A stretch of DNA of 64,000 nucleotides from Varibaculum cambriense (GCF_002848005.1 NZ_PKHX01000002.1:124001-188000), one strand, 5' to 3'; counted from the stretch's first letter, positions 28,034 through 38,402 are shown. Program-made: numbers and translations. The notes: a model not told the origin generated them from the sequence alone.

Positions 28034-29227
28034 CTACTGCCTCAAATCCATCATCATTGCTTCCATAGTAAGTAGGGGCGTCACATTTGCCGCTAGGCGC
28101 CGCCTAGCGGTACGAATCGCGTCTAGGCGCTGCAGGGTGCGCCCTGGGGAAGAGCCTTGCGCCAACTGAGTAATCGTTTCCGTCAAGTCAAGGTTAATTA
28201 GCGGCACCTGCGCCCCGCTTTGCAGCAGATAAACATCCCGATAAAAACCTAAAAGATTAAGCAGTACCCGGTCGAGACTGTCACGCAGATAGCGGGTAGC
28301 GCGCCGCTTTTGATCTGCCTTTAGCGCAGTTTCCTGGGCTTTTAAGGCCGGGGGTAGTCGCGATCCTTCCTGGTCATATCCCAGGGAGCGTCGCAACTGC
28401 GCCAGTTCCTGCTGGTCTTTTTCTTCCGCTCGTTTACTAGCATCCGCTTTCGCTGCCTCCACCAATTTTTGCGCCAGCAGCGCGGCCTCGCCCACGCTGG
28501 AGGTAGTGGTGGCAGAAAGTAAAATTTTTCGGCGCCGCTCCAGTTCTTCCGGATCGCGAGCTAAAGATTTCGCCACCCCAATATGGGATTGCGACAGCGC
28601 CGCCGCCTGGCGGGCGGTTTCGGGAGTGATCCCTTGTTTTTCAATCAGCAACTGCGCCACTTCCTCCACGCTGGGAGTAACCAAGCTGACGTGGCGGCAG
28701 CGGGAGCGAATCGTGGGTAACACATCTGCGGGTTGGGTGGTGCAAAGTAGCCACACGGTGCGCGGGGGCGGCTCTTCAATCGCTTTGAGCAGTAGATTAG
28801 AGGTGCGCTCGACCATCCGATCGGCGTCCTCCATCAAAATCACTCGCCATTTTCCTCCGGCAGGCGCCTGCTGTGCCAGGGTCACCAGGGAAGATATCTC
28901 CTCAATTTTGATAATGAGGCGTTCGGTGGTCACCACTTTCACGTCCGGATGGGTACCTTTAAGCACGCGTTTACACTCGGGACACTGTCCGCACCCCGGG
29001 GTTTGCGGATCTTCACATTGCAAAGCCGCCGCAAAAGCTAGGGCAGCTACCGACCTCCCAGCGCCGGGAGGACCGGTAACCAACCAAGCATGCGACATTT
29101 GCCTGGTTAAAGCAGAATCCTCTGTCTGCTCCTCATTTGCCTGCCGGAGGGCGCGCGCAGAATGCGCAGCGGTCTCAAAAATTTTTACCGCCGTCTTTTG
29201 CCCGACGATCTGATCCCAAACGCTCAT
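28034..29227 (-). CDS. holB: DNA polymerase III delta' subunit
   Basis: The protein has 397 residues. It is part of the clamp loader that places the beta clamp on primed DNA. The N-terminal AAA+ core has a P-loop (TGPPGAGRSVAALAFA) and a four-Cys zinc module (CEDPQTPGCGQCPEC). The SRC motif is in TIRSRCRHVSL. The gene starts at ATG 29227, overlapping the tmk stop by four bases. This tmk-holB pair is common in bacteria. The C-terminal half is helical, as expected for the collar domain. Confidence 0.93.
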   Translation of the reverse strand: MSVWDQIVGQKTAVKIFETAAHSARALRQANEEQTEDSALTRQMSHAWLVTGPPGAGRSVAALAFAAALQCEDPQTPGCGQCPECKRVLKGTHPDVKVVTTERLIIKIEEISSLVTLAQQAPAGGKWRVILMEDADRMVERTSNLLLKAIEEPPPRTVWLLCTTQPADVLPTIRSRCRHVSLVTPSVEEVAQLLIEKQGITPETARQAAALSQSHIGVAKSLARDPEELERRRKILLSATTTSSVGEAALLAQKLVEAAKADASKRAEEKDQQELAQLRRSLGYDQEGSRLPPALKAQETALKADQKRRATRYLRDSLDRVLLNLLGFYRDVYLLQSGAQVPLINLDLTETITQLAQGSSPGRTLQRLDAIRTARRRLAANVTPLLTMEAMMMDLRQ

Positions 29228-29973
29228 AACTGCTGCAACCCGGTTTGGGGACTATCACCGGCCTGAGTATCCGCCTCGCAGGCACCCAAATCTGGTAGCG
29301 ACCACGCGCTTCCGGTCTGCTCTTGGCCAGCCTGCATTTTCGCCCTCGCCGCAAAAGCCGCGCTAACTAGCGATAACACTTGCTGATGGAGCTCTTCTAC
29401 CCCACAGGTAGCATCTAGCACCTTTATCCGCTGCCGATCGCGCTTAGCAATCTGCAAGAACGCCTGCCGCACCGCCTGGTGAAAGCCGAGGCCAGCCGAC
29501 TCCATCCGGTCGGGGCGTTCAGTGCGCCGCGCCACTAGCACCTCGGGATCACCATCCAGCAATATAGTCAGATCCGGGAGCAGATTTCTGGTTGCCCACA
29601 GAGAAACCTCCTCAATTTTTTCTAACCCTAGGCGGCGTCCTATTCCCTGATAGGCCAGCGAAGAATCCAGGTAACGATCAGATACCACTACCTCGCCCGC
29701 CTGCAGATGTGGTTTGATTATCGTCTGCGCGTGCCAAGCCCGATCTGCCGCATAAAGCAACGCTTCGGTGTAGGGGTCGAGGTCTTCGCCATGCATAACT
29801 TCCCGGCGCAATCTCTGTCCCAAGCTGGTGCCGCCAGGTTCAAAAGTGGCGATCGCCGCCGCCCCGCGTGCCGCTAAAGCCTGCATGAGCAGTTTCACCT
29901 GGGTCGATTTCCCGGTATAGTCCCCTCCTTCAAAGGAGATGAAGAAACCTGGGTAGGGCGTGGCGGCATTCAT
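29224..29973 (-). CDS. tmk: Thymidylate kinase
   Basis: Tmk phosphorylates dTMP to dTDP in the cytosol. The P-loop is GGDYTGKSTQ, with Y in place of the usual G/S. The DR(Y/H) motif is DRYLDSSLAYQG and the LID region follows LDGDPEVLVARR. The length of 249 residues is longer than the ~210 norm owing to a C-terminal tail (MQAGQEQTGSAWSLPDLG). It starts at ATG 29973 and overlaps holB by four bases. Confidence 0.93.
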   Translation of the reverse strand: MNAATPYPGFFISFEGGDYTGKSTQVKLLMQALAARGAAAIATFEPGGTSLGQRLRREVMHGEDLDPYTEALLYAADRAWHAQTIIKPHLQAGEVVVSDRYLDSSLAYQGIGRRLGLEKIEEVSLWATRNLLPDLTILLDGDPEVLVARRTERPDRMESAGLGFHQAVRQAFLQIAKRDRQRIKVLDATCGVEELHQQVLSLVSAAFAARAKMQAGQEQTGSAWSLPDLGACEADTQAGDSPQTGLQQL

Positions 29974-30058
29974 GTGTTTAGCTTACCGAACTTGGCGAGC
30001 ATAGCGCTTTGCCTCCGGTGACAAAAGCTATCTAAGCTGCCGGTAAGCTCTAGGTTCC

Positions 30059-31561
30059 TTAGGCAGACTCACTTTCCCACCATGTCAGCAGCCGCTCACG
30101 CGCCGCTTCTTTGCCAATCTCGCCCTCCTCTAGCCGCAAATTCAGCAGATATTTATAGGCTTTCCCCACCTGCGGGCCCGGCTTTAGCTGCAGGATCTGC
30201 ATAATTTCTTCCCCATCTAGTTCGGGGCGAATCCGGGAAAGTTCCTCTTTTTCTGCCAGCTGCTCGATTCGTTTCTCCAGGTCATCATAGGCGTGTTCCA
30301 GGCGCGCAGCGCGGCGGCGATTCCGGGTCGTACAATCAGCGCGGGTCAGGCGATGCAGACGGGTCAGCATATTTCCGGCATCGGCCACGTAACGGCGCAC
30401 CGCCGAATCACTCCAGGCCTGCTCCCCATAGCCGTGAAACCGCAGGTGCAATGCAACTAACTGGGTTACATCTTTAATGGTTTGCTTATCGAAGTGGAGG
30501 GCGTACATCCGTTTACGGGTAAGTTTCGCCCCCACGATCTCGTGATGATGGAAAGATACCGTCCCATCTTTTTCGAAACGCCGGGTAGCGGGTTTGCCCA
30601 CGTCATGCATGAGGGCGGCGAAACGCAAAATGAAATCGGGACGCGGCACCTCTCCCTCCGGGCCGGTCTCTAAAGCTATCGCCTGATCCACCACGGTCAA
30701 GGTATGTTCGTAAACATCCTTGTGACGGCCATGTTCGTCAACGGTGGCGCGTAAATTCGCCACTTCCGGTAGTACCATCGCCGCCAGCCCGGTATAAACC
30801 ATTAGTTCTAAGCCTTTGCGGGGATTCTTACCCACCATCAAAGCTTCCAGTTCGGCGCGCACCCGCTCGGGGGAAACAATCTCGAGGCGGCTAGCCATAT
30901 TTTCCATCGCCGCCATCACCGGCATGGTCACGTCTAGATCCAGTTGGGAAGCAAACCGGGCGGCACGCATCATTCGCAGCGGATCATCATCAAAAGACTG
31001 TTCCGGAGAAACCGGGGTACGCAATTGCCCCGCAACTAGATCGACTATCCCCTGATGGGGATCCACCAGAGTTAAGTCGGGCAAGCGCAACGCCATCGCA
31101 TTCACCGTGAAATCGCGGCGCGTCAGGTCGCCCTCTAAAGTATCCCCAAACTGAACTGCTGGTTTGCGGCTGTCTTTTTGATATTTATCGCTGCGATAGG
31201 TGGTTACTTCTACGGTCAGGCCCGCTTTATGGGCGCCGATAGTGCCAAACTCTTTACCCATAGTCCACACATTGCCCGCCCAGTCTTTCAAAATCTGTTC
31301 GGTGGTATCTGGGCGCGCCGAGGTCGCCAGATCCCAATCGTGAGGTTTGCGGCCACACATCGCGTCCCGTACCGGTCCGCCTACCAGGGAAAGTTCTTCG
31401 CCTTTCGCGGTAAATAGTTCCGCAAGTTCTAAAATAACCGCCGGCAGCTTCGAAAGCGCCTGCAACATATTTCCGAGGGCGGCGGCCGCATTTTCCGGCA
31501 GCTGCACCTCGGTAGCGTTCAGGCCAGCAGGATCATTAGCTAACTTCAGATTTTTATTCAT
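30059..31561 (-). CDS. CCA tRNA nucleotidyltransferase
   Basis: The 500-residue enzyme adds or repairs the 3' CCA of tRNAs. The nucleotidyltransferase core is visible in LVGGPVRDAMCGRKPHDWDLATSA, with its catalytic D-x-D. The RRDFTVNAMALRL and DDPLRMMRAARFASQLD motifs follow. An HD domain begins near 300 (FAALMHDVGKPATR). This is the class II bacterial type with an HD domain, called PcnA in Mycobacterium. The gene is divergent from the NUDIX gene, as in Rv3907c and Rv3908, which places it in the conserved pcnA-mutT4-Rv3909-mviN neighbourhood. Confidence 0.93.
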   Translation of the reverse strand: MNKNLKLANDPAGLNATEVQLPENAAAALGNMLQALSKLPAVILELAELFTAKGEELSLVGGPVRDAMCGRKPHDWDLATSARPDTTEQILKDWAGNVWTMGKEFGTIGAHKAGLTVEVTTYRSDKYQKDSRKPAVQFGDTLEGDLTRRDFTVNAMALRLPDLTLVDPHQGIVDLVAGQLRTPVSPEQSFDDDPLRMMRAARFASQLDLDVTMPVMAAMENMASRLEIVSPERVRAELEALMVGKNPRKGLELMVYTGLAAMVLPEVANLRATVDEHGRHKDVYEHTLTVVDQAIALETGPEGEVPRPDFILRFAALMHDVGKPATRRFEKDGTVSFHHHEIVGAKLTRKRMYALHFDKQTIKDVTQLVALHLRFHGYGEQAWSDSAVRRYVADAGNMLTRLHRLTRADCTTRNRRRAARLEHAYDDLEKRIEQLAEKEELSRIRPELDGEEIMQILQLKPGPQVGKAYKYLLNLRLEEGEIGKEAARERLLTWWESESA

Positions 31562-31647
31562 TGTTTCCAGATTGCCAGAAAGCCTACCCGTCTTCCAAGT
31601 GGCAAGTTGTTAGCTCGCCAACAAGCGAGCAAGGTAGCATTAAAGAT

Positions 31648-32151
31648 ATGTCCGCTCGCAATTCGTATCGTCGCCGTCGCCGCGCCAAGTCGCGCCGCGT
31701 CGCCTCCCTACCAATTGTGGACGAGACTTCTGCTGGCGGTTTGGTGGTAAAAGTTGAAGACCGCCAGGCTTTCGTGGCTTTAATCGCCCGTCGTAACCGC
31801 AATGGCAATATTGAATGGTGCCTGCCCAAAGGCCATTTGGAACCAGGAGAAACCGCGCAAGAAGCCGCGCGGAGAGAAATTTTTGAAGAAACTGGAATCA
31901 AAGGAAAAGTGATTGCTCCTCTGATCTCTATCGACTACTGGTTCGCCGGGGCAGGCAGGCGCATCCATAAAGTAGTACACCACTATCTTTTAGAGGCTAC
32001 AGGCGGCACGATTACCGTCGATAATGATCCTGACCATGAAGCGGAGGCCGCCGCTTGGGTTCCCCTAGATATGGTCTCCAAAGTGCTGGTTTACCCTAAT
32101 GAACGCAAAGTGGTAGCCACTGCCCTGGAACTATTAGAAATAGAGGACTAG
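31648..32151 (+). CDS. NUDIX hydrolase (MutT4-like)
   Basis: From ATG 31648 the protein has 167 residues. It has a basic N-terminus (RNSYRRRRRAKSRR) and then a NUDIX fold. The box G-x5-E-x7-R-E-x2-E-E-x-G is seen in GHLEPGETAQEAARREIFEE. An in-frame extension to 31561 runs antisense into the start of the CCA gene and is unlikely. NUDIX enzymes cleave nucleoside diphosphates linked to other groups. Specificity is unknown. The next gene begins after a single base, so the two are translationally coupled. Confidence 0.88.
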   Translation: MSARNSYRRRRRAKSRRVASLPIVDETSAGGLVVKVEDRQAFVALIARRNRNGNIEWCLPKGHLEPGETAQEAARREIFEETGIKGKVIAPLISIDYWFAGAGRRIHKVVHHYLLEATGGTITVDNDPDHEAEAAAWVPLDMVSKVLVYPNERKVVATALELLEIED

Positions 32152-32152
32152 G

Positions 32153-34312
32153 GTGGCTATCTCGCGGCTGAAAAGCAGGGTTTTCGGGGTATTAGTTACC
32201 TTCTTACTCGCTCTTACCTGCACCCTTAATCCCGTTGGCTCCCCGGTGGCTAAAGCTGCCCCATCTGCGCCGTCCTCGGAGCTAACTGCTGCCATTACTG
32301 CTATTAGCCCCGATACCCTCTCCTATAAAGAGGATCCGCACGCGCGCGCAGAAAAAGTTACGGTGACCGGCATCGTCAGCAACCGCACTGACGCCACTTT
32401 ACATAACGTAACAGTGCAGGTGTCTACTACTTCCAGGTTAGGAGGGGACGCCGAGACTATTCGTTCCTGGGTTAGAGGGGAATCCGATAGAGGGATGGGG
32501 GTTTTGCGCCTGCGGGAAAGTAAAACCTTCCCGCAGGTGCCAGCGAAAAAAACCGTTCGGTTTGCAATAGAGATTCCCACAAACACCCTGCCTGCCTTAA
32601 ATAAGGACAGTTTAGGGAGTCTGGGGATTCAAGCTAGCGTTTCTGCCAGTAAGGTGAAAAGAAAAAATACCGAGACTGATCGCTCTCTGCTGCTGTATGC
32701 ACCGGAAGCAGAATCACCGGCAAAAAGTTCCCTGGCGATAATAGCGCCCCTTTCGGCCTCTTCTCCCGAAATGGCGAAATGGCTGGCCAGGGGCGGGACA
32801 GGCAGGGAGGCTACTGCCAGCACCCAGACCTCCAGTCGCGTAAACGCACCTTTAAAAAGCGTCGGCGAGAATGCAAAAATCTTGAGTAACCTGTCGACAG
32901 CGGGGATTACTTGGGTGGTTGACCCGGCGCTTTTGCACGCTAATTCTCCCCTCTTAACCGGTAGTTTTGCTCCTTTACCGGAAAAACCTGCGCCCTTAAG
33001 TCTGGATCCGGTGATGCTTGACGCCCTCAAAGCTGCGCAAGCTAAAGGCGCTAGCCTGTCGCTAGACCTATGGGGAGCACCTGACCTAGTACAATTGGAT
33101 AAAAATACGCTGGCTAAAGCCGCGGACGGGAACCGCCAAGTGGGAGCATTACTGGAAAAGCAAGTAACCCTGGCTCCCAGTACTATTTTTTTGGCCAATC
33201 CTCACTGGGCCGGCCGCACCGATGCTATCTGTGAGCATCCTGAAACCCAATTGAGCGGAGGCTGCGCGCTAGTTACCGGCGGGGACCAGTTGCCGCTAAC
33301 TCAAAGTTACAACTATCAACCGGATTTGCTTGGCCGAGCGCAAACAGGGGATAAAACCCGCAGTTTCCTGGCAGATCACGGAACTTTATCGGCACTTTTG
33401 GCCGCTACCTCTACCGAGGGCGCTTTCACTAATACCCAGGTGGCCAGAGCCATGCTGGCCGCAATCGCCAGCGAACGTCCTTCGCAATCAAGACTTATTA
33501 ACGCAGTTTTACCTAATGGAGCCCTAAATTCTCCGGTGACCCAACAGCGTTTAAGCAAGGTGCTTAGCGATTCGTGGGTAACGGGTACCGCTTTACCGCA
33601 AGCGCTCGGTGCCGACCCCACCTCCGTAACTTTAGGTGCCGATCCCAAAATCCAGAATCTGGCGCCGGATACTCCGGGATCTTTAGGGGTCGCCGGGAGT
33701 TCTTCCCGGAGCGCCTCCAAATCGCTACATACTGTCCGCGAACGCGTAGTACCCTCGCTAGAGCAAATATCTAAGGATCACCAGCGCATTACTATCCCCT
33801 TAGATCAGCAACTTTTGCTTTCCACTTCACGGGCAATGACTAGCGCGGAACGTAACCAAGCGATCACTAATGCGGGTAGTCAGCTCGACCTGCTGGCGCG
33901 GGCGGTACAAATCCAGACTTCTTCGCAAATAAATTTGATTGCCAGCAGTTCTCAAATACCAATTAAGGTGCTAAATCAACTCCCGGTTGAGGTGAATGTG
34001 CGCTTAAAGCTACAGCCTACTGATTCGCGCCTGCGAGCCGACTCCACGGTAGCGGTGAGCTTAGCACCCAAGGGATCAAAAACCGTAAAGATTCCGATTA
34101 CTGCAGTGCGCAATGGCAACGTCCGCGTCAACGTGGTGATCCTCCCGCAGACCGGTAATCTAGTTCTTGATCAGAAACAGCAAATTAACCTGCGTATTCG
34201 TACCGGATGGGAGGATAGAATTTTTCTTGGTTTTATTTTTACTGCGGCAGCGATCTTTATAGTTGGTTTGATTGTTAATTTCCGCCGGGGCACTCGGATG
34301 GAACAAGAATAA
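32153..34312 (+). CDS. DUF6049-like exported protein with C-terminal anchor (Rv3909-like)
   Basis: This 719-residue protein has a signal peptide (LKSRVFGVLVTFLLALTCTL) and one C-terminal helix (about 690-712, FLGFIFTAAAIFIVGLIV) followed by a short basic cytoplasmic tail. Most of it lies outside the cell. The N-terminal ~150 residues form a beta-rich domain. The middle has a pseudo-catalytic-looking fold with many short helices. It sits between the NUDIX and murJ genes as in Mycobacterium, where the homologue Rv3909 is linked to cell-envelope functions. Its biochemical role is unknown. Start is GTG, one base after the NUDIX stop. Confidence 0.85.
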   Translation: MAISRLKSRVFGVLVTFLLALTCTLNPVGSPVAKAAPSAPSSELTAAITAISPDTLSYKEDPHARAEKVTVTGIVSNRTDATLHNVTVQVSTTSRLGGDAETIRSWVRGESDRGMGVLRLRESKTFPQVPAKKTVRFAIEIPTNTLPALNKDSLGSLGIQASVSASKVKRKNTETDRSLLLYAPEAESPAKSSLAIIAPLSASSPEMAKWLARGGTGREATASTQTSSRVNAPLKSVGENAKILSNLSTAGITWVVDPALLHANSPLLTGSFAPLPEKPAPLSLDPVMLDALKAAQAKGASLSLDLWGAPDLVQLDKNTLAKAADGNRQVGALLEKQVTLAPSTIFLANPHWAGRTDAICEHPETQLSGGCALVTGGDQLPLTQSYNYQPDLLGRAQTGDKTRSFLADHGTLSALLAATSTEGAFTNTQVARAMLAAIASERPSQSRLINAVLPNGALNSPVTQQRLSKVLSDSWVTGTALPQALGADPTSVTLGADPKIQNLAPDTPGSLGVAGSSSRSASKSLHTVRERVVPSLEQISKDHQRITIPLDQQLLLSTSRAMTSAERNQAITNAGSQLDLLARAVQIQTSSQINLIASSSQIPIKVLNQLPVEVNVRLKLQPTDSRLRADSTVAVSLAPKGSKTVKIPITAVRNGNVRVNVVILPQTGNLVLDQKQQINLRIRTGWEDRIFLGFIFTAAAIFIVGLIVNFRRGTRMEQE

Positions 34313-34328
34313 AGCGAAGGAGGAGGCA

Positions 34329-37300
34329 GTGAGCAGCGAGGAAGAAAAAACCGACCCGGAAATCAAGGGCATCAAGAAAATTAATGTAGCTCGTGCCTCG
34401 GGAATCATGCTAGCCGGAACTATGGTTTCCCGGTTGCTGGGTTTTGTGCGGGCGGCATTGCTAATTGCGCTGATCGGTTCGATCGGGGCTAATGATGCTT
34501 TCCAGGCCGCCAATAGTCTTCCCAATATTATTTACAATCTGCTAGCTTCCTCTATTCTTTCCGCGGTACTGGTTCCCCAGATTGTGCGGGCTCTGCAACG
34601 AAAAAACTCTGATGAGTTTATTAATCGCTTGCTTACCCTATTTACTACCGGGCTGCTGATTCTCACTTTGGTGTGCGTAGCCCTCGCTCCGGTATTCGTT
34701 ACTTTATTTGCGGCGAAACTGGATCCGGGATGGAAACAACTGGCGATTACTTTTTCTTATTGGTCTTTGCCCCAGGTTTTCTTCTATGGTCTTTATTCCC
34801 TGTGGGGACAATTCCTAAACGCTAAAGGTTCTTTCGGCCCCTATATGTGGGCACCAGTAGTAAACAATGTGGTGGGGATTGCGGGAATCTTTGTTTTCTG
34901 GCAAGTATTGGGCACCGAAACAGATTGGGCTAAAGACCCCAGCGTGTGGACTGGGGAACCGGTTATTTTATTAGCCGGTATTTCCACGTTGGGAATCGTG
35001 GTTCAAGCCTTAATTTTGCTGATTCCCCTGCGTCGCACCGGTTTTAAAATGCGTCCGGTTTGGGGTATCCGTGGCTATGGCCTGGGGGAAGTATCTCGCA
35101 CTGCCGTCTGGGCTTTTTCGGCTTTATGTGTAGCCCAACTGGGCTTTTTGGCGATTTCTAATATTGCGGCAGCCGCTAACGGCTACGCCTCCAAACATCA
35201 GGTAACTATCGCCACCACCACCGCCTATAACACCGCCTTTACGGTATACATGATTCCGCAATCAATGATTGTGACCTCGGTAGTTACCGCCATGTTTACC
35301 TCTATGAGTGCCATGGTGGCCGTCGGACAGCTCTCTCGCCTGCGTACCCAGTTCCTTAACACCCAGCAGGGGGTTTCTTTAATCACTTGCCTGTGTGCGG
35401 TACTAATCATAGTTTTAGCGCTGCCAATTATGCAGTTCATTATGCCCACTACCCCTATCGCCTCGGTGCAGGCGTTTGCACAGGTGTTGGCGGTGATGGC
35501 GTTGGGGATTCCTTTCCTGGGATTCTTTAACCTTTCACAGCGACTAATTTTGGCTTTTGCGGATGCTCGCAGTACTTTCCTGGTGCAAATCCCCATGACG
35601 ATCTCCACCCTTATTGTTTGTGGGTTAACGGTGCTGCTACTACCGGTCAAATATTGGGTAATGGGAGCCTCCGCCGGTATGCAGTTGTCATACCTGGTGG
35701 GATCGGCACTTACGCTTTGGCATTTGCACAAGAAGCATCTGCCTTTAAAATTTACTGCTCAACTAGGGCGCTCACTGCTGACTATTTCTCTCGCGACCCT
35801 GGGAGCCGGCTGTGCGGGTTGGTTGATTTTACATTACTGGGGGCCACTGGCTGGTGCCAAAAATGATCCGGCGCTAGTACATATGACCGGGGCTTTGGCG
35901 CGGGTATTGGTAGTCACTCTGGTAATAACCCTGGTGTACCTGGGACTACTATTGGTTTGGCGCTGTCCCGCGCTTGCCCTTTTGGCGGCTCCCATCTGGG
36001 CCAAGTTGAGCAAAGGGCGTCCTTTGCCGCAAGTACTAACCTACGTTCCCAGCGAGACTCAGCCGAGCTCTAACTCGCGGTCCCAGGAGGGCATTAGCGC
36101 ACCAGAGGCGATAAACTCTAGGGAAGATGAACCTAGTATCGCATCTATAGGGGAGGACGAACCCGCGCAAACCCAGGTTGAAGCGCAATCGCATCCCAGC
36201 GAAACTGGGAAAAATTCCTATTTGCAGCCTCAAAATGAACTAAGCAAGGAAGATGAGGATCAAGTGGCCAGTGAACATCTTGAACCCGAGGTGACAGCTA
36301 TCAGCTATAACGCCGACGGATACGTTAACCTGCAATCCGGTATGACGGTGCGTTTCCCCGGTCAGGAACATTTTTCTTTGCTGACTCTCAACCAGCGACT
36401 GGCGGGCGAATTTTTACCCGAAAAGGATGCCTGGGCAGTTAGTGATGAAACCAATAAACCTGCCGAGCTGCTGGTGCTACAAGGTAAACGGGAAAAAACC
36501 CGCGAATATTATTCCCGCCTGCAGCGAGTTAAGGCTCCAGGTTTCCAGAAATTTATTTGGGTTTGTTCTGATCCGGTGGATGCAGTTTTATTGCAAGCTA
36601 CCCCGGATCTACCGCTTAGCGAGATTGTAGGATCTGGAATGCCGGCACCGGTAATCCACTCTCTAATTTCGCAGGTGAGCGCGGGGTTGTCACAACTTCA
36701 TGAGGCAGGTTTAGCGCATGGGGCTATCGATCCCGCCCATATTTTGGTCTCGCCGACCGGAAAAGTATTTATCCGTCTTGACGTAGCAGATCAAAACGCG
36801 TCCGCTGATTTAACCACGGCGCAAACCCGCGACGGACAGCGAGTTTTAGAGCTGCTCTATTTCTTGACTAGCGGTGATCGTGACCAGTTCCAGAAAGCAA
36901 ATGCGGGAGAAAAACTGCTCCCTCCCTCTGATTTCCATCAAGGCAGCGATGTGGATTTAGATGCGGTAGCCCTGGCGGGGGCAGCCATGCCTTCTCCTCG
37001 TCTCTGCCAGGCCATCTGGGAGCAACTGGGAACGGGCGAACTGGATCCGGTAGCTAACTGGTTAGCCGACCGGGACGATAAAAACGACAATGGCGGGGAA
37101 AAGAATTTAGAGGAAAAGCCCCGGGACAATACTTTAGCTATGGAGGCTACTGATTCTCCCCGAGCCATAAAACCGGTATTGCCTCCGGCAGCTAAAATCG
37201 CGGGACATCGCAAGCAGCCCTATCAAGAATCAGAAAAGACCCAAGCGATCCCCTTAGCCGAAATGCAGGAAATGGATCTTAACCCGCAGGAGGAAAAAGC

Positions 37301-38288
37301 AGGGGATGGCGCCTGGGTGCCCGAAGCGGTGAGTTCCCAGCAGGCCCGGAAGGGATCTCACCCGCAACCACCAAACTTCTTAGGTCGCCTCGGATCAGGC
37401 AAACCGGCGGATTCGGCAGGACAAATACCTACGCTAGCTACCCTAGATTCGAAAATGAAAACACCCGAAGAACTGGGGATAAACGCAGAGGAAACCGCTA
37501 TTCAATCTTCACTCCAGACACCGAAGTTTTCTAAGAATCCGAAAAAGGCAGCTAAACAGAAAGCGAAATTAGCAGAAAAAATCAATAGGGACGCGCAAAA
37601 AGCTGCGCGTAAAGCGGAACGGCAACAGCAACGGGAGCAGCGCCGGAAAGACCGAATTTCCCAGCTTTCCCCTAGAGATTTAGAACCGGTGAACGTTAGT
37701 CGGCGGCTGATTGTTTCTAGCCTGGTCGGGATGGCGGTAGTGCTAGTTCTTTCGGTGATGGTCTTAGCGCTTTGGCCACGGCACACCCCGCCGGTAGCCA
37801 AACCGTCCGCCTCGCAAACCCAAACCCAAAAGCCGTCTTCGGAACCAGCGCCGGTAAAAAAACCGGCGGAAATCGCCGGGGTGGCTTCTATCGATGCGGA
37901 AGGCAATGACACCGAGCATCCTGAACTAGCTGACCGGATGATAGATGGCGACGAAAACACCTGGTGGCGCTCACGGTTCTTCCGCAACCCGAAACTAGGA
38001 GACCGCAGCGGTTTTGGGGTAGTAATAACTTTCAAGGAACAGGCTAATGTTTCTGAGATTAAGCTAAAAACTAATGCGCAAGGCGGAAAAATTGAGGTGC
38101 GTTCGCTACCGGAATCCGGACTCCCGCGTGATGGCAAAGTCCTGGCCAATGGTACTTTTTCCGATACCGTTAACCTCAAACTTAACCCGAAAGCTAATGC
38201 CCAGGCTCTGATCTTATGGTTCCCCGAACTTCCGCTTGATAACACGGGAAATAACCGGGCAACCATTTCTGAGATCTCGGTTTCCTAG
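34329..38288 (+). CDS. murJ: MurJ lipid II flippase fused to a pseudokinase and a C-terminal discoidin-like domain
   Basis: The 1,319-residue protein starts at GTG 34329 behind a perfect GGAGG. The first ~560 residues form the 14-helix MviN/MurJ domain that flips lipid II (SGIMLAGTMVSRLLGFVRAALL, then NDAFQAANSLPNIIYNLL). A charged linker follows, then a kinase-like domain about residues 640-850. The catalytic loop reads HGAIDPAHILV in place of HRD, so the Asp is missing. A single helix near 1125-1145 leads to an outside domain of ~130 residues (MIDGDENTWWRSRF, ISEISVS) that looks like a discoidin fold. The Mycobacterium homologue recruits FhaA through its phosphorylated pseudokinase. sigM, which follows mviN in Mycobacterium, is absent here. 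Confidence 0.92.
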   Translation: MSSEEEKTDPEIKGIKKINVARASGIMLAGTMVSRLLGFVRAALLIALIGSIGANDAFQAANSLPNIIYNLLASSILSAVLVPQIVRALQRKNSDEFINRLLTLFTTGLLILTLVCVALAPVFVTLFAAKLDPGWKQLAITFSYWSLPQVFFYGLYSLWGQFLNAKGSFGPYMWAPVVNNVVGIAGIFVFWQVLGTETDWAKDPSVWTGEPVILLAGISTLGIVVQALILLIPLRRTGFKMRPVWGIRGYGLGEVSRTAVWAFSALCVAQLGFLAISNIAAAANGYASKHQVTIATTTAYNTAFTVYMIPQSMIVTSVVTAMFTSMSAMVAVGQLSRLRTQFLNTQQGVSLITCLCAVLIIVLALPIMQFIMPTTPIASVQAFAQVLAVMALGIPFLGFFNLSQRLILAFADARSTFLVQIPMTISTLIVCGLTVLLLPVKYWVMGASAGMQLSYLVGSALTLWHLHKKHLPLKFTAQLGRSLLTISLATLGAGCAGWLILHYWGPLAGAKNDPALVHMTGALARVLVVTLVITLVYLGLLLVWRCPALALLAAPIWAKLSKGRPLPQVLTYVPSETQPSSNSRSQEGISAPEAINSREDEPSIASIGEDEPAQTQVEAQSHPSETGKNSYLQPQNELSKEDEDQVASEHLEPEVTAISYNADGYVNLQSGMTVRFPGQEHFSLLTLNQRLAGEFLPEKDAWAVSDETNKPAELLVLQGKREKTREYYSRLQRVKAPGFQKFIWVCSDPVDAVLLQATPDLPLSEIVGSGMPAPVIHSLISQVSAGLSQLHEAGLAHGAIDPAHILVSPTGKVFIRLDVADQNASADLTTAQTRDGQRVLELLYFLTSGDRDQFQKANAGEKLLPPSDFHQGSDVDLDAVALAGAAMPSPRLCQAIWEQLGTGELDPVANWLADRDDKNDNGGEKNLEEKPRDNTLAMEATDSPRAIKPVLPPAAKIAGHRKQPYQESEKTQAIPLAEMQEMDLNPQEEKAGDGAWVPEAVSSQQARKGSHPQPPNFLGRLGSGKPADSAGQIPTLATLDSKMKTPEELGINAEETAIQSSLQTPKFSKNPKKAAKQKAKLAEKINRDAQKAARKAERQQQREQRRKDRISQLSPRDLEPVNVSRRLIVSSLVGMAVVLVLSVMVLALWPRHTPPVAKPSASQTQTQKPSSEPAPVKKPAEIAGVASIDAEGNDTEHPELADRMIDGDENTWWRSRFFRNPKLGDRSGFGVVITFKEQANVSEIKLKTNAQGGKIEVRSLPESGLPRDGKVLANGTFSDTVNLKLNPKANAQALILWFPELPLDNTGNNRATISEISVS

Positions 38289-38402
38289 CGAGCCTTGCCT
38301 GCCCGGTTTCGCTCACCGCATTAACTGGTTGCGTGGCGAGCTTTTTAGCTGGGAAAATGGGTTTAGTAATAGCGGCGCTAAGACCCTAATCTAGGAGGCT
38401 CC

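Noticed and set aside
28506..29213. 235-residue frame antisense to holB
   Set aside because: It lies opposite holB, has a Ser/Arg/Ala-biased composition and no ribosome-binding site.
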